In this document: positions 43,785-51,535 of the stretch, piece after piece | How the letters are laid out: each line of letters opens with the position of its first letter | How positions within the stretch are numbered: the first letter of the stretch is position 1 | From: Cognataquiflexum aquatile | GTDB lineage: Bacteria > Bacteroidota > Bacteroidia > Cytophagales > Cyclobacteriaceae | Direction of reading: 5' to 3' | Length of the DNA stretch: 64,000 nucleotides | NCBI RefSeq assembly: GCF_003316845.1 | Contig: NZ_QMIK01000002.1 | Span: 1-64,000 of the forward strand | Made by a program: the position numbers and the translations under genes | The notes under the pieces: generated by a model | Database searches by the model: none | Told to the model about the DNA's origin: nothing | Seen by the model: only the letters and a program-made list of their open reading frames with translations

Positions 43785-45053
43785 TTAATACAATGGAAAC
43801 TGAACCATCCAGTCGTTGACTTCGGATTTTATTTTGGCCAATTCAGCCTCTTGGTCGTGGTTTTTTAGAGCTCGGTCTATCAACCCGACTATTTTGCGCA
43901 TGTCTTCTTCTTTCAATCCCCGTGTGGTCACCGCAGCGGTTCCCACTCTCATTCCGGAAGTGACAAATGGCGATCTGGTATCAAAAGGGACCATATTTTT
44001 GTTGATGGTGATATCCACTTTGCCCAAAGTCTCCTCTGCAAGTTTTCCTGTCAGGTCTTTGTTGCGGAGGTCGATCAGCATCATATGATTGTCAGTACCA
44101 CCGGAAATGATCTTATATCCCAAACCTACAAAAGTATCCGCCATGACCGCCGCATTCTTTTTGACCTGAAGGACATAATCCATGTAGTCATCAGAAAGAG
44201 CCTCTTCAAATGCGATTGCTTTGGCTGCAATGATGTGCTCCAAAGGTCCTCCCTGTGTTCCGGGAAATACACCTGAATCCAGCAAAGCTGACATTTTCCT
44301 CAATTCACCTTTAGGCGTCTTCAACCCAAACGGATTGTCAAAATCATCACGCATCAAGATCAATCCACCTCTTGGACCTCGGAGAGTTTTGTGGGTGGTG
44401 GTAGTCACGATATGGCAATACTCCAAGGGGTCATTCAAAAGTCCTTTGGCTATCAATCCTGATGGATGTGAAATATCTGCCAATAACAAAGCGCCGACTT
44501 GGTCCGCAATGTCTCTCAACCTCTCATAATCCCAATCCCGGCTATAGGCCGAAGCGCCACAGATCAATAGCTTTGGTTTAACTTCCAACGCCTTCGCTTC
44601 TACTTTATCATAGTCGATGACTCCTGTCTCTTCTTCTACACCATAAAAATGAGGTTGGTATAATTTTCCAGAAAAATTGACCGGCGAACCGTGGGTCAGG
44701 TGGCCTCCATGCGAAAGATCAAAACCTAAAATAGGATCTCCCGGATTTAGTACCGCCAAGAAAACAGCTGCATTGGCCTGGGCACCGGAGTGGGGCTGGA
44801 CATTGGCCCAAGTAGCACCAAAAAGCGCTTTTGCCCTATCTATGGCAAGCTGCTCAATCTGATCCACAATCTCACATCCGCCGTAATACCGCTTGCCGGG
44901 AAGCCCTTCAGCATACTTGTTGGTCAACACGCTTCCTGCTGCTTCCATCACCTGCTTGCTGGTGAAATTTTCCGAAGCAATCAATTCAATTCCGGTTTTT
45001 TGACGGTTTTCCTCTTTGGCAATAAGGTCAAAAATGGCCTGGTCTCTTTTCAT
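43785..45053 (-). CDS. glyA: Serine hydroxymethyltransferase
   Basis: This fold-type I PLP enzyme makes glycine and methylene-THF from serine. Conserved segments are IELIASENF, the PLP-lysine loop [14 protein letters not shown] and the [10 protein letters not shown] region. I place the start at the ATG at 45053 ([11 protein letters not shown]), giving 422 aa. An upstream TTG at 45080 would add nine residues, but it overlaps the -7 promoter box. It leads the glyA-tatC-rpiB operon. Confidence 0.95.
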   Translation of the reverse strand: MKRDQAIFDLIAKEENRQKTGIELIASENFTSKQVMEAAGSVLTNKYAEGLPGKRYYGGCEIVDQIEQLAIDRAKALFGATWANVQPHSGAQANAAVFLAVLNPGDPILGFDLSHGGHLTHGSPVNFSGKLYQPHFYGVEEETGVIDYDKVEAKALEVKPKLLICGASAYSRDWDYERLRDIADQVGALLLADISHPSGLIAKGLLNDPLEYCHIVTTTTHKTLRGPRGGLILMRDDFDNPFGLKTPKGELRKMSALLDSGVFPGTQGGPLEHIIAAKAIAFEEALSDDYMDYVLQVKKNAAVMADTFVGLGYKIISGGTDNHMMLIDLRNKDLTGKLAEETLGKVDITINKNMVPFDTRSPFVTSGMRVGTAAVTTRGLKEEDMRKIVGLIDRALKNHDQEAELAKIKSEVNDWMVQFPLY

Positions 45054-45077
45054 GGGGGGGTATTTTAATAGGTCGGC

Positions 45078-45108
45078 CAAAATTAGTTTTATTCGACGGA
45101 TTATCCAA
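45078..45108 (-). promoter_or_regulatory. Promoter of glyA (TTG - 20 bp - TAATTTTG)
   Basis: On the minus strand a TTG is followed after 20 bp by TAATTTTG, which fits the Bacteroidetes consensus TTTG-N19-21-TAnnTTTG. The -7 box covers the alternative TTG start codon of glyA and so supports the downstream ATG. The rest of the gap to 45443 has no gene and only an AAACCATTTTGGTTT hairpin near 45225. Confidence 0.7.
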
Positions 45109-45443
45109 TGAAATCAAGGAAGAATAGGGCAATCAAAATCAAAGACCCCTTGGATAATCTTAAAAATAGCAGCATTAACCCTTAAATGGGTATTAGGTCA
45201 AATTTTGATAGAATTTTTGTTAAAAAACCATTTTGGTTTTAAGTATTCCCCTTTCTTCCAAGGATACTATGGCCTTATCCAGTACAAAGTGAAAGGCTCC
45301 ATAAATTTGTTTAAGCCAATGACCCCACTATCAAATATGGGTTTTTGACGCTATCCCTTTCCAAAGCCCTTTCTGTTAGAATATGAATATTTCTTAATTT
45401 TAAGAATTCCAGCATCAAAGCTTTTAAAGAACCTTCCATTTGT

Positions 45444-46283
45444 ATGAAAAAAATTTTCCTCAGATTCAAAAACCGCCTTAGTGTGACTTTTGGGTTGTTG
45501 ATACTTGAATCAATTGGAGAATTGCTTTTCCCTTTGGTAATTGGATTTGCGATTGACGACCTATTGAATAAAAGCTACGAAGGATTATTCCAATTATCAA
45601 TATTGGGTTTTTTTACAATTTTGATAGGAGCCGTCCGACGTTTAATTGACTCAAGATTTTATGGATACATCTTTGTCAATCTGGGAACGGAATTAGCAAA
45701 GAGTCAATCCAAACTTTCTCCAAGTAAAAAATCGGCACAACTAAGTTTGCTAAATGAAATTGTTGAGTTTTTAGAAAATTCAATGCCATCACTTTTTACA
45801 TATGTCGTAGGCCTATTTGGTACAATGTTTATTCTATTTAAACTGAATCTTCCGGTGGCAATTGGATGTTTGATATCTTCTTTCATCACGCTAGGAGTTT
45901 ACATAGCGACATCCTCCAAAACTACCCGCCTAAATTCCGGGTGGAATGATGAGTTTGAAAAAAGAGTTGATGTTATGACAAAGAATAATGACGCTGAAAC
46001 AGTACAGCATTTACAAAGATTTATGAAATGGAATATCAGGCTTTCAGACCTGGAAACTGTAAACTACTCACTTGCATGGCTTACCGCCATTGGTTTATTG
46101 GTTTTTACGGTTATGACGACTTCGATAGAATCAATAGAATATGGGGCGATTTTTTCGGTAGTCATGTATGTCTACCAATTTATAGAAGGCTATACAGAAG
46201 TACCATTGCATTACCAAGAATGGCTACGTCTTAGAGAAATCTCTTCAAGAATAAATATCAGCCTTGCCCAGAATAAAGGTTAA
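45444..46283 (+). CDS. ABC transporter six-transmembrane domain protein without ATPase
   Basis: The 279-aa product has the helix layout of the ABC exporter membrane domain (PF13748-type), with about six hydrophobic segments from residue 12 to 250. There is no Walker A, signature or Walker B, and no ATPase domain in the following DNA. Such lone membrane domains occur in Bacteroidetes with unknown function. The gene is AT-rich compared with neighbours and is convergent with the SGNH hydrolase gene 12 bp away. Confidence 0.7.
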   Translation: MKKIFLRFKNRLSVTFGLLILESIGELLFPLVIGFAIDDLLNKSYEGLFQLSILGFFTILIGAVRRLIDSRFYGYIFVNLGTELAKSQSKLSPSKKSAQLSLLNEIVEFLENSMPSLFTYVVGLFGTMFILFKLNLPVAIGCLISSFITLGVYIATSSKTTRLNSGWNDEFEKRVDVMTKNNDAETVQHLQRFMKWNIRLSDLETVNYSLAWLTAIGLLVFTVMTTSIESIEYGAIFSVVMYVYQFIEGYTEVPLHYQEWLRLREISSRINISLAQNKG

Positions 46284-46295
46284 GGATTAAATCAT

Positions 46296-46979
46296 TCAAA
46301 TGAAACTTTTCAAGGTCTCAAATATCCTTTTTGCTATCCTTTCCATTCCCAAATCCCCCGGATGCCTGCCAACACTTTCATTTGCAAATAAGCCAATGGC
46401 CATATTTTCTTCCTTAAATCCTAAATCTGTTAGATGGACCAATTTCCAATTATTGGCCTGTGCTGACAAGGTCAGTTGCTGATTCACTTTTTGACTGTAC
46501 CAAAAAGTAGTCGTTACGATAACTTCCATTTTCCGGCCGTTGGCAAGGTAATCAACAAATAACTTTATTGATTCAGAGAGCTCATTTCCGCTGATCTCAG
46601 CTTCTCCAATATTTTCTCCAAACCTGATAATGAGTATATCAGGATTAAAATCCCTGAGGTGTTCATAAAAAGAAAAGTCAAAGGAGGAAAAGCCCCTCTC
46701 AAAAGGGTAAACGTTTTCACTTTTTAAATTGGCCTCAGGTTTTTTTGATTTGACCAAAGATTCCAAAACAGAAAAATAATCTTTGCCCGGAGCACTTGCT
46801 GCCATCCCCCAATTGCCGTTCCATCCAATTTCGGGAGCCGGTGGATGCCAGGTGATACTATTTCCTATGGCTAATATGTTGGGGTCAGTTTTTGTAATTA
46901 AAGGGTTTTCTTTCGGTTCAATACATGCGTAAAGACCCAAAAAGAAAACCCAAAATATTACCTTGATATTTTTATTCAT
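46296..46979 (-). CDS. SGNH/GDSL-family lipoprotein hydrolase
   Basis: The 227-aa product starts with a lipoprotein-like signal (FLGLYACIEP, Cys near residue 19). Block I reads IGNSIT, with Ser at about residue 43; a Gly-Glu-Asn block (RFGENIGE) and a C-terminal Asp/His block (RHPGDLGM) follow. SGNH enzymes remove acyl or acetyl groups from lipids or glycans. It lies just downstream of the TonB receptor gene (20 bp) on the same strand, so the two may be co-transcribed. Confidence 0.75.
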   Translation of the reverse strand: MNKNIKVIFWVFFLGLYACIEPKENPLITKTDPNILAIGNSITWHPPAPEIGWNGNWGMAASAPGKDYFSVLESLVKSKKPEANLKSENVYPFERGFSSFDFSFYEHLRDFNPDILIIRFGENIGEAEISGNELSESIKLFVDYLANGRKMEVIVTTTFWYSQKVNQQLTLSAQANNWKLVHLTDLGFKEENMAIGLFANESVGRHPGDLGMERIAKRIFETLKSFI

Positions 46980-46999
46980 TCATGATTTTTATATTCTTA

Positions 47000-49267
47000 T
47001 CAGAAAGGAATCCTCACATTCAGCGCGATATTCCTTCCCATTTGGTTGACTCCAAAAGGCCTGAAAAGGGATAAGTGATCCAAATAAGCTTTGTTCAACA
47101 AGTTGGTACCGCTGACATAGACGTCCATGGTGTTACTTCCTACTTTAAGATTTCCTCCGATATTCATCCCCAAAAGGAAATATCCCGGTGTCGCTTCCTC
47201 CAAAGGCGCTGCTCTTTCCTGGTCAAAAACCAAAGAACCCAATACACTGATGTATGGTTTTTGAAGAATTCCGATATCATTCAACCTGAAATCCACATTT
47301 TGGTTCCAACGGAAAGCAGGAATGTAAGGAAGGTAGCTAAGGTCACTTCTTCTCTGACCGATAACCATCGCATAAGAAGTCGACCCGCTGATCCATTTGA
47401 CGGATGTCGGCTGGATGTCCAACTCTATTTCACCGCCATAAAGCCTGGCATCTGCCTGCTCAAATGACCAAATATCCAAATCTTCCTGCACTTCTCCGGT
47501 AGGGGCAAAGAAAATATAATTGTTGATGCTGTTGTAGAAAACTTCTCCGGAAAGCGCAAATCCTTTGCCGCTGTAACGGATACCAAAGTCAGTCTGAATG
47601 TTTTGTTCTCTTTCAAAAGATGCATTACCCTTTTCAAATCTTCTTGTTCCGGGATGGACACCGTTGGAAAACAATTCCGCCAAATCGGGTGCCCTGAAAC
47701 CCTGAGCGATGTTTAACCTGAATCTCCATTTGTTGTCTGGTCTGAAAGTCGCTCCTCCACTGGTAGTCACACCGTCAAATGTCCTCTCAAGCTTCCTGTC
47801 CTCAGGTTCTCCCGGTAAGATAAATCCGAAATCAATGAAATGTGGAGCACTTGCATCTACATTCACTTTTCTGTAATCATACCTTATGCCTCCCTGGATC
47901 ACCCATTTGTCTTTGTTATAATTCAATAAGCCATAGACAGATCGGTCGTCTTTTCTGGCATCAGGGATCAGAAATTCCAATGCATCATCGTAGTTGATGG
48001 TATTGAGCACAAAGCCCTGAACACCAAAAATCGCTTCCAAATGAGGATTAAGTGTCTTGAAGTACTTGAGGTCATACATGACATTGGTCTGGTTCAGGCC
48101 CAAATCCACATTGGCACCACCGGATTCCAGTTCCTCTCTCAGGTTTTTGTGCAAACCAAAAGTGGCTTTGAACTTGTCCTCACCCAAAAACACATTGGTC
48201 TCCGAGGAGAAAAAATGGTCCGTTACGTTTTGGTAAGGAACCTGAGTACTGCGGTCTCCCCTAAAAGTCGCCAATTCATCGATTCTGTTTTCATCGAGTA
48301 TACCGAGCTTCTGCTTCATGTAAGTATACCGGAGTCGGGTATCTCCCCATTTTTTTTGAAGTCCCACACCTGCTTTGAGGTTTTGGGTATTGAACCTGGT
48401 ATTGCCCATGGTCCTGCCATTTCCGTCAATGTAATCGGCATGGGATTCCAAGGCACCGTTCATGGACCAAACAAATCCATTTTCAGCAGCTCCTTTGACA
48501 CCGACTTCAGATCGTAAACCAAGGTTATTGCTGTATCCCCGCAGGTTGACATAGCCATCTACATCACCCTTGGCAGCATCGTTTTCCTCAATGAGGTTCA
48601 CAACACCTGCCATCGCCCCTGATCCATAGATCAAAGAAGCGGGGCCTTTGATCAACTCGACATTACCGATACCTGTCTCTGTCAATCCCAAACCATGGTC
48701 AGCTCCCCATTGTTGGTTTTCAAATCTTCCTCCCTGATATACTGACAACACCCGGCTGAATGAAAGCCCCCGGATGACGGGTTTGCTGATCCCGGGTCCC
48801 AATGAGATTTCATTGACTCCGGGAGTTCTGGTCAGGGCAGTCATCAGACTTGGTGAAGGCATTTTGAGAATTGCCATCCTGTCAACTTTTTCGATGCTGA
48901 TAGGAGAGCTTTCCTTGCTCATGATATAAGCTCCTGAAATCACAACCTCATCGATATTGGTCGTAGATTCCTCCAATTGGATCACAACAGCCTTCCCTGC
49001 GGTACTTGGTCTCACGGTCTGAACTTGGGTGGAATATCCGATATAGGATATTTGGAAGGTGATGTTTTTTTCCGGTAGAGAAGTAATTTTAAAATTTCCT
49101 TCGAGGTCAGTTACTACCCCGCGATTGAGTTCGGGAACGAAAACTGAAACACCCGGCAAAGGTGAATTGGTGTTTTTATCAAGGACTCGTCCTATGATGG
49201 TAAGGTCTTGTGCTGCCAATACCCCAACTGAAATCAGGGTAAGGGCAATTACGAATAGTAGTCGCAT
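47000..49267 (-). CDS. TonB-dependent outer-membrane receptor
   Basis: The 755-aa product has a signal peptide (about residues 1-19), a carboxypeptidase-regulatory-like domain (ITIGRVLDKNTNSPLPGVSVF-like strands, residues 22-105), a TonB plug (MTALTRTPGVNEISLGPGISKPVIRG, residues 140-230) and a 22-strand barrel ending in an aromatic-containing ALNVRIPF tail. The layout and length resemble receptors for metals or siderophores rather than SusC. The small His-rich gene lies directly upstream, which favours a metal substrate such as zinc or copper. No SusD is present. Confidence 0.93.
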   Translation of the reverse strand: MRLLFVIALTLISVGVLAAQDLTIIGRVLDKNTNSPLPGVSVFVPELNRGVVTDLEGNFKITSLPEKNITFQISYIGYSTQVQTVRPSTAGKAVVIQLEESTTNIDEVVISGAYIMSKESSPISIEKVDRMAILKMPSPSLMTALTRTPGVNEISLGPGISKPVIRGLSFSRVLSVYQGGRFENQQWGADHGLGLTETGIGNVELIKGPASLIYGSGAMAGVVNLIEENDAAKGDVDGYVNLRGYSNNLGLRSEVGVKGAAENGFVWSMNGALESHADYIDGNGRTMGNTRFNTQNLKAGVGLQKKWGDTRLRYTYMKQKLGILDENRIDELATFRGDRSTQVPYQNVTDHFFSSETNVFLGEDKFKATFGLHKNLREELESGGANVDLGLNQTNVMYDLKYFKTLNPHLEAIFGVQGFVLNTINYDDALEFLIPDARKDDRSVYGLLNYNKDKWVIQGGIRYDYRKVNVDASAPHFIDFGFILPGEPEDRKLERTFDGVTTSGGATFRPDNKWRFRLNIAQGFRAPDLAELFSNGVHPGTRRFEKGNASFEREQNIQTDFGIRYSGKGFALSGEVFYNSINNYIFFAPTGEVQEDLDIWSFEQADARLYGGEIELDIQPTSVKWISGSTSYAMVIGQRRSDLSYLPYIPAFRWNQNVDFRLNDIGILQKPYISVLGSLVFDQERAAPLEEATPGYFLLGMNIGGNLKVGSNTMDVYVSGTNLLNKAYLDHLSLFRPFGVNQMGRNIALNVRIPF

Positions 49268-49339
49268 TGCTTGAATTGCTAGAAAAGATGAATGGAAATG
49301 AAAATGGGTTGAGTCGGGATGAACTCAAAAGAATAAAAA

Positions 49340-49702
49340 TCAGGCAATAGCAGGCGGACCCCGGTGGTCAAATCCAATCTGTAACCAGGTAAAAAATTCT
49401 GTTGAAGTAAATTTGGAATCAAAACTCTGATCAAATACGACCAATTCAGGTACTGGAACTTCAAATTGATAAACGATATAATCAGCATGTTCTATCAGAT
49501 CCAGGATAATGAGTTCCTCTTCTGTATGTCCATGGTCAGGAAGTGATTCCTGTTCGTAAGTAAGAATCGGGTGGGCGTGGGTGATGATCTTCCCATTCAG
49601 CTCATGAGAGTGAAAAAACAACACGCCATTCGCCAAAATGCTGAGCATCAAAGCCAAGCTAAAATGACTGAGGAATGGGACTATATCGCGGAATTTTTTC
49701 AC
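49340..49702 (-). CDS. Small His-rich exported protein, partner of the TonB receptor
   Basis: The 120-aa product has one N-terminal hydrophobic segment (residues 12-30) and three His patches: FFHSHE, THAHP and DHGHTEEE. It ends in an Asp/Arg/Pro tail (FDHRGPPAIA). The His patches suggest metal binding in the periplasm. It is encoded 72 bp upstream of the TonB receptor on the same strand. Similar small genes stand before metal-related receptors in Bacteroidetes, but I cannot name the metal. Confidence 0.65.
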   Translation of the reverse strand: MKKFRDIVPFLSHFSLALMLSILANGVLFFHSHELNGKIITHAHPILTYEQESLPDHGHTEEELIILDLIEHADYIVYQFEVPVPELVVFDQSFDSKFTSTEFFTWLQIGFDHRGPPAIA

Positions 49703-49729
49703 TTATCTCAATAATTCAAACAGATAGCG

Positions 49730-49737
49730 CAAATATA
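49730..49737 (-). promoter_or_regulatory. Possible -7 box for the His-rich gene and receptor
   Basis: The minus strand reads TATATTTG, which fits TAnnTTTG, 28 bp before the start codon. The nearest TTG upstream has a 15-bp spacing rather than 19-21, so the promoter is unproven. Confidence 0.4.
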
Positions 49738-49848
49738 TATAAGATTGTTAATCAAAAATTACCATTCATAATTTTATTCCCTGTCGAATTAAATTTTTAG
49801 AATAGTCTAAAAAACAACCTTTTGCCATATTTTGAGTAGTTTTCCGGT

Positions 49849-50223
49849 ATGGTTGATTTCAGATTCAGACCCGAAACCTATTTTGAAGCCGAGCTTACAT
49901 CGGTACTTTTGATAAGACTGGACTTTCCTGAAAGTCAGTGGGGGGAGGTAATCAGCATCTATGCCAACCTTTTGGATGGGATAATCCACTATGAAGCGGT
50001 GGATTTTTATGGCAATGACATCAACCTGAGTCCATCCAAAAGTCTTGAGCCCTTGTCTACTCAAGAAGTGATTTTTATGATCGAAACAATGGAAACAGAT
50101 TGGGACAGTGCACAGGGGAATATGGGACTGACACTTTTGGGAATCCCGGAAGTGGAGAGCAAATACTATCCTGATCTAAAAAAATATTTTTCTGAAAAGA
50201 GGAAAGGATTTGGGTTGGATTAA
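49849..50223 (+). CDS. Hypothetical protein
   Basis: The 124-aa product is soluble and unrecognised. It has an alpha/beta look (RPETYFEAELTSVLLIRLD, then YEAVDFYGNDINL) without signal or membrane segments. It converges with the small gene at 50220-50450, the stop codons overlapping by 4 bp. Its codon use fits the chromosome, so it is probably a real gene. Confidence 0.6.
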   Translation: MVDFRFRPETYFEAELTSVLLIRLDFPESQWGEVISIYANLLDGIIHYEAVDFYGNDINLSPSKSLEPLSTQEVIFMIETMETDWDSAQGNMGLTLLGIPEVESKYYPDLKKYFSEKRKGFGLD

Positions 50224-50450
50224 AAATCCAGAATCGTCTCGTAAGCCCTGCTGAGTGAATGATAGGTTCTGAACCAATACTCATATGTCTCAAAAGAGAT
50301 ACAATCACTGATTTCCAATCCTTGAAAAGTCACTTTCTTGATGCTGTTTGATGGAAGCCAACTTCTCAGGTCATTGGCCTGATCGATGGTGAGTTGGGAG
50401 AGTTGGACGATTCTCTTTCCTTCAATTACCAAGGGGATCAATTTCATCAT
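50220..50450 (-). CDS. Hypothetical small protein
   Basis: The 76-aa product starts MMKLIPLVIEGKRI and has a helical middle (LTIDQANDLRSWL) and an aromatic-rich C-terminal part (SFETYEYWFRTYHS). No domain is recognised. The second Met may be the real start. It converges with the preceding gene. Confidence 0.5.
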   Translation of the reverse strand: MMKLIPLVIEGKRIVQLSQLTIDQANDLRSWLPSNSIKKVTFQGLEISDCISFETYEYWFRTYHSLSRAYETILDF

Positions 50451-50592
50451 ATCTGATTATTTTTCTTACAAATGAAAAGGAATCACTTTTGGAATTGGTT
50501 AATTATAAATTACGATTGTGTTAACTTTAAAATTTACTCCTTATTTTGATTACCAAAATTCATCCTGGTCAGAAGCTTTGGCACCTTAGTAC

Positions 50593-51498
50593 ATGGTAAA
50601 CATCATTCTCATTGTTGTTTTTTTGCTTTTGGGCTTTTTCTTGCAGCGGTTCAAATTTGTTCCCGCAAATACCTCCAAGTACCTGAACAGTTACCTGATT
50701 TACATAGTCCTACCGGCTTTGGCATTGCTGTATTTACCCAAAATCGAATTGCGGACTGAGTTATTGTTGCCGGTGGCGGCGGCATGGATTGGATTTGGGC
50801 TTTCTTGGTTGATTTTTGGATTGCTTGGCAAAAAGTACAATTGGGGAAATTCCGTCACAGGATGTCTTGTGATTACAGCCGGCTTGGCCAATACCTCTTT
50901 TGTCGGAATCCCGATAATACAGGCACTTTATGGTGAGGAAGGCGTCAAAATTGCCTTGCTGATAGATCAGGCCGGGTCATTCATTATTGTCAGCAGCGTG
51001 GCAGTCATCGTGGCATCGATTTATAGTGTCGGCAAAAAAAGAAAGAGAGACATCACAAGAAAAATCCTCACATTCCCACCTTTTTTGTTCTTTTTGATCG
51101 CCTTTGGTCTCAACTTTTATGGACTTGAGGTAGGCTCAAAATTGGATTCATTACTTCAGCTTGTTACAGTTACTTTGACTCCTGTGGCCTTGACTTCTGT
51201 AGGATTGCAGGTAAAAATGGACTTTGCTGCCTTGAAGTCAAAGTTTCTCTGGTATGGACTTTCCTACAAACTTATTCTGATTCCTTTGGTGATTTTGCTT
51301 CTTTTCAAGTATGTGTTCCGATTGGAAGGTTTGATCCTGCAGGTATCCGTCATGGAGGCTGCCATGGCGCCGATGATTACGGGATCGATCATTTCCATCA
51401 CCCACGACCTCGAACCCAAACTTGCTTCTCTCCTAGTAGGAATCGGGATACCGATTTCATTTTTCACTTTAGCTATCTGGTATTTTATCGTGGCCTAA
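50593..51498 (+). CDS. AEC family (auxin efflux carrier-type) transporter
   Basis: The 301-aa product has ten membrane helices in two inverted halves, as in the AEC/BASS-like fold. Family hints are VVFLLLGFFLQRF, YIVLPALALLYLPK, the GLANTSFVGIP unwound helix and the EAAMAPMITGS second crossover. Bacterial AEC proteins carry malate, malonate or other small acids; the substrate cannot be told here. It is a single gene; a promoter is not obvious. Confidence 0.9.
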   Translation: MVNIILIVVFLLLGFFLQRFKFVPANTSKYLNSYLIYIVLPALALLYLPKIELRTELLLPVAAAWIGFGLSWLIFGLLGKKYNWGNSVTGCLVITAGLANTSFVGIPIIQALYGEEGVKIALLIDQAGSFIIVSSVAVIVASIYSVGKKRKRDITRKILTFPPFLFFLIAFGLNFYGLEVGSKLDSLLQLVTVTLTPVALTSVGLQVKMDFAALKSKFLWYGLSYKLILIPLVILLLFKYVFRLEGLILQVSVMEAAMAPMITGSIISITHDLEPKLASLLVGIGIPISFFTLAIWYFIVA

Positions 51499-51535
51499 TA
51501 ACCTTACCCCCAATAACAAATAACCAAATACCCAA

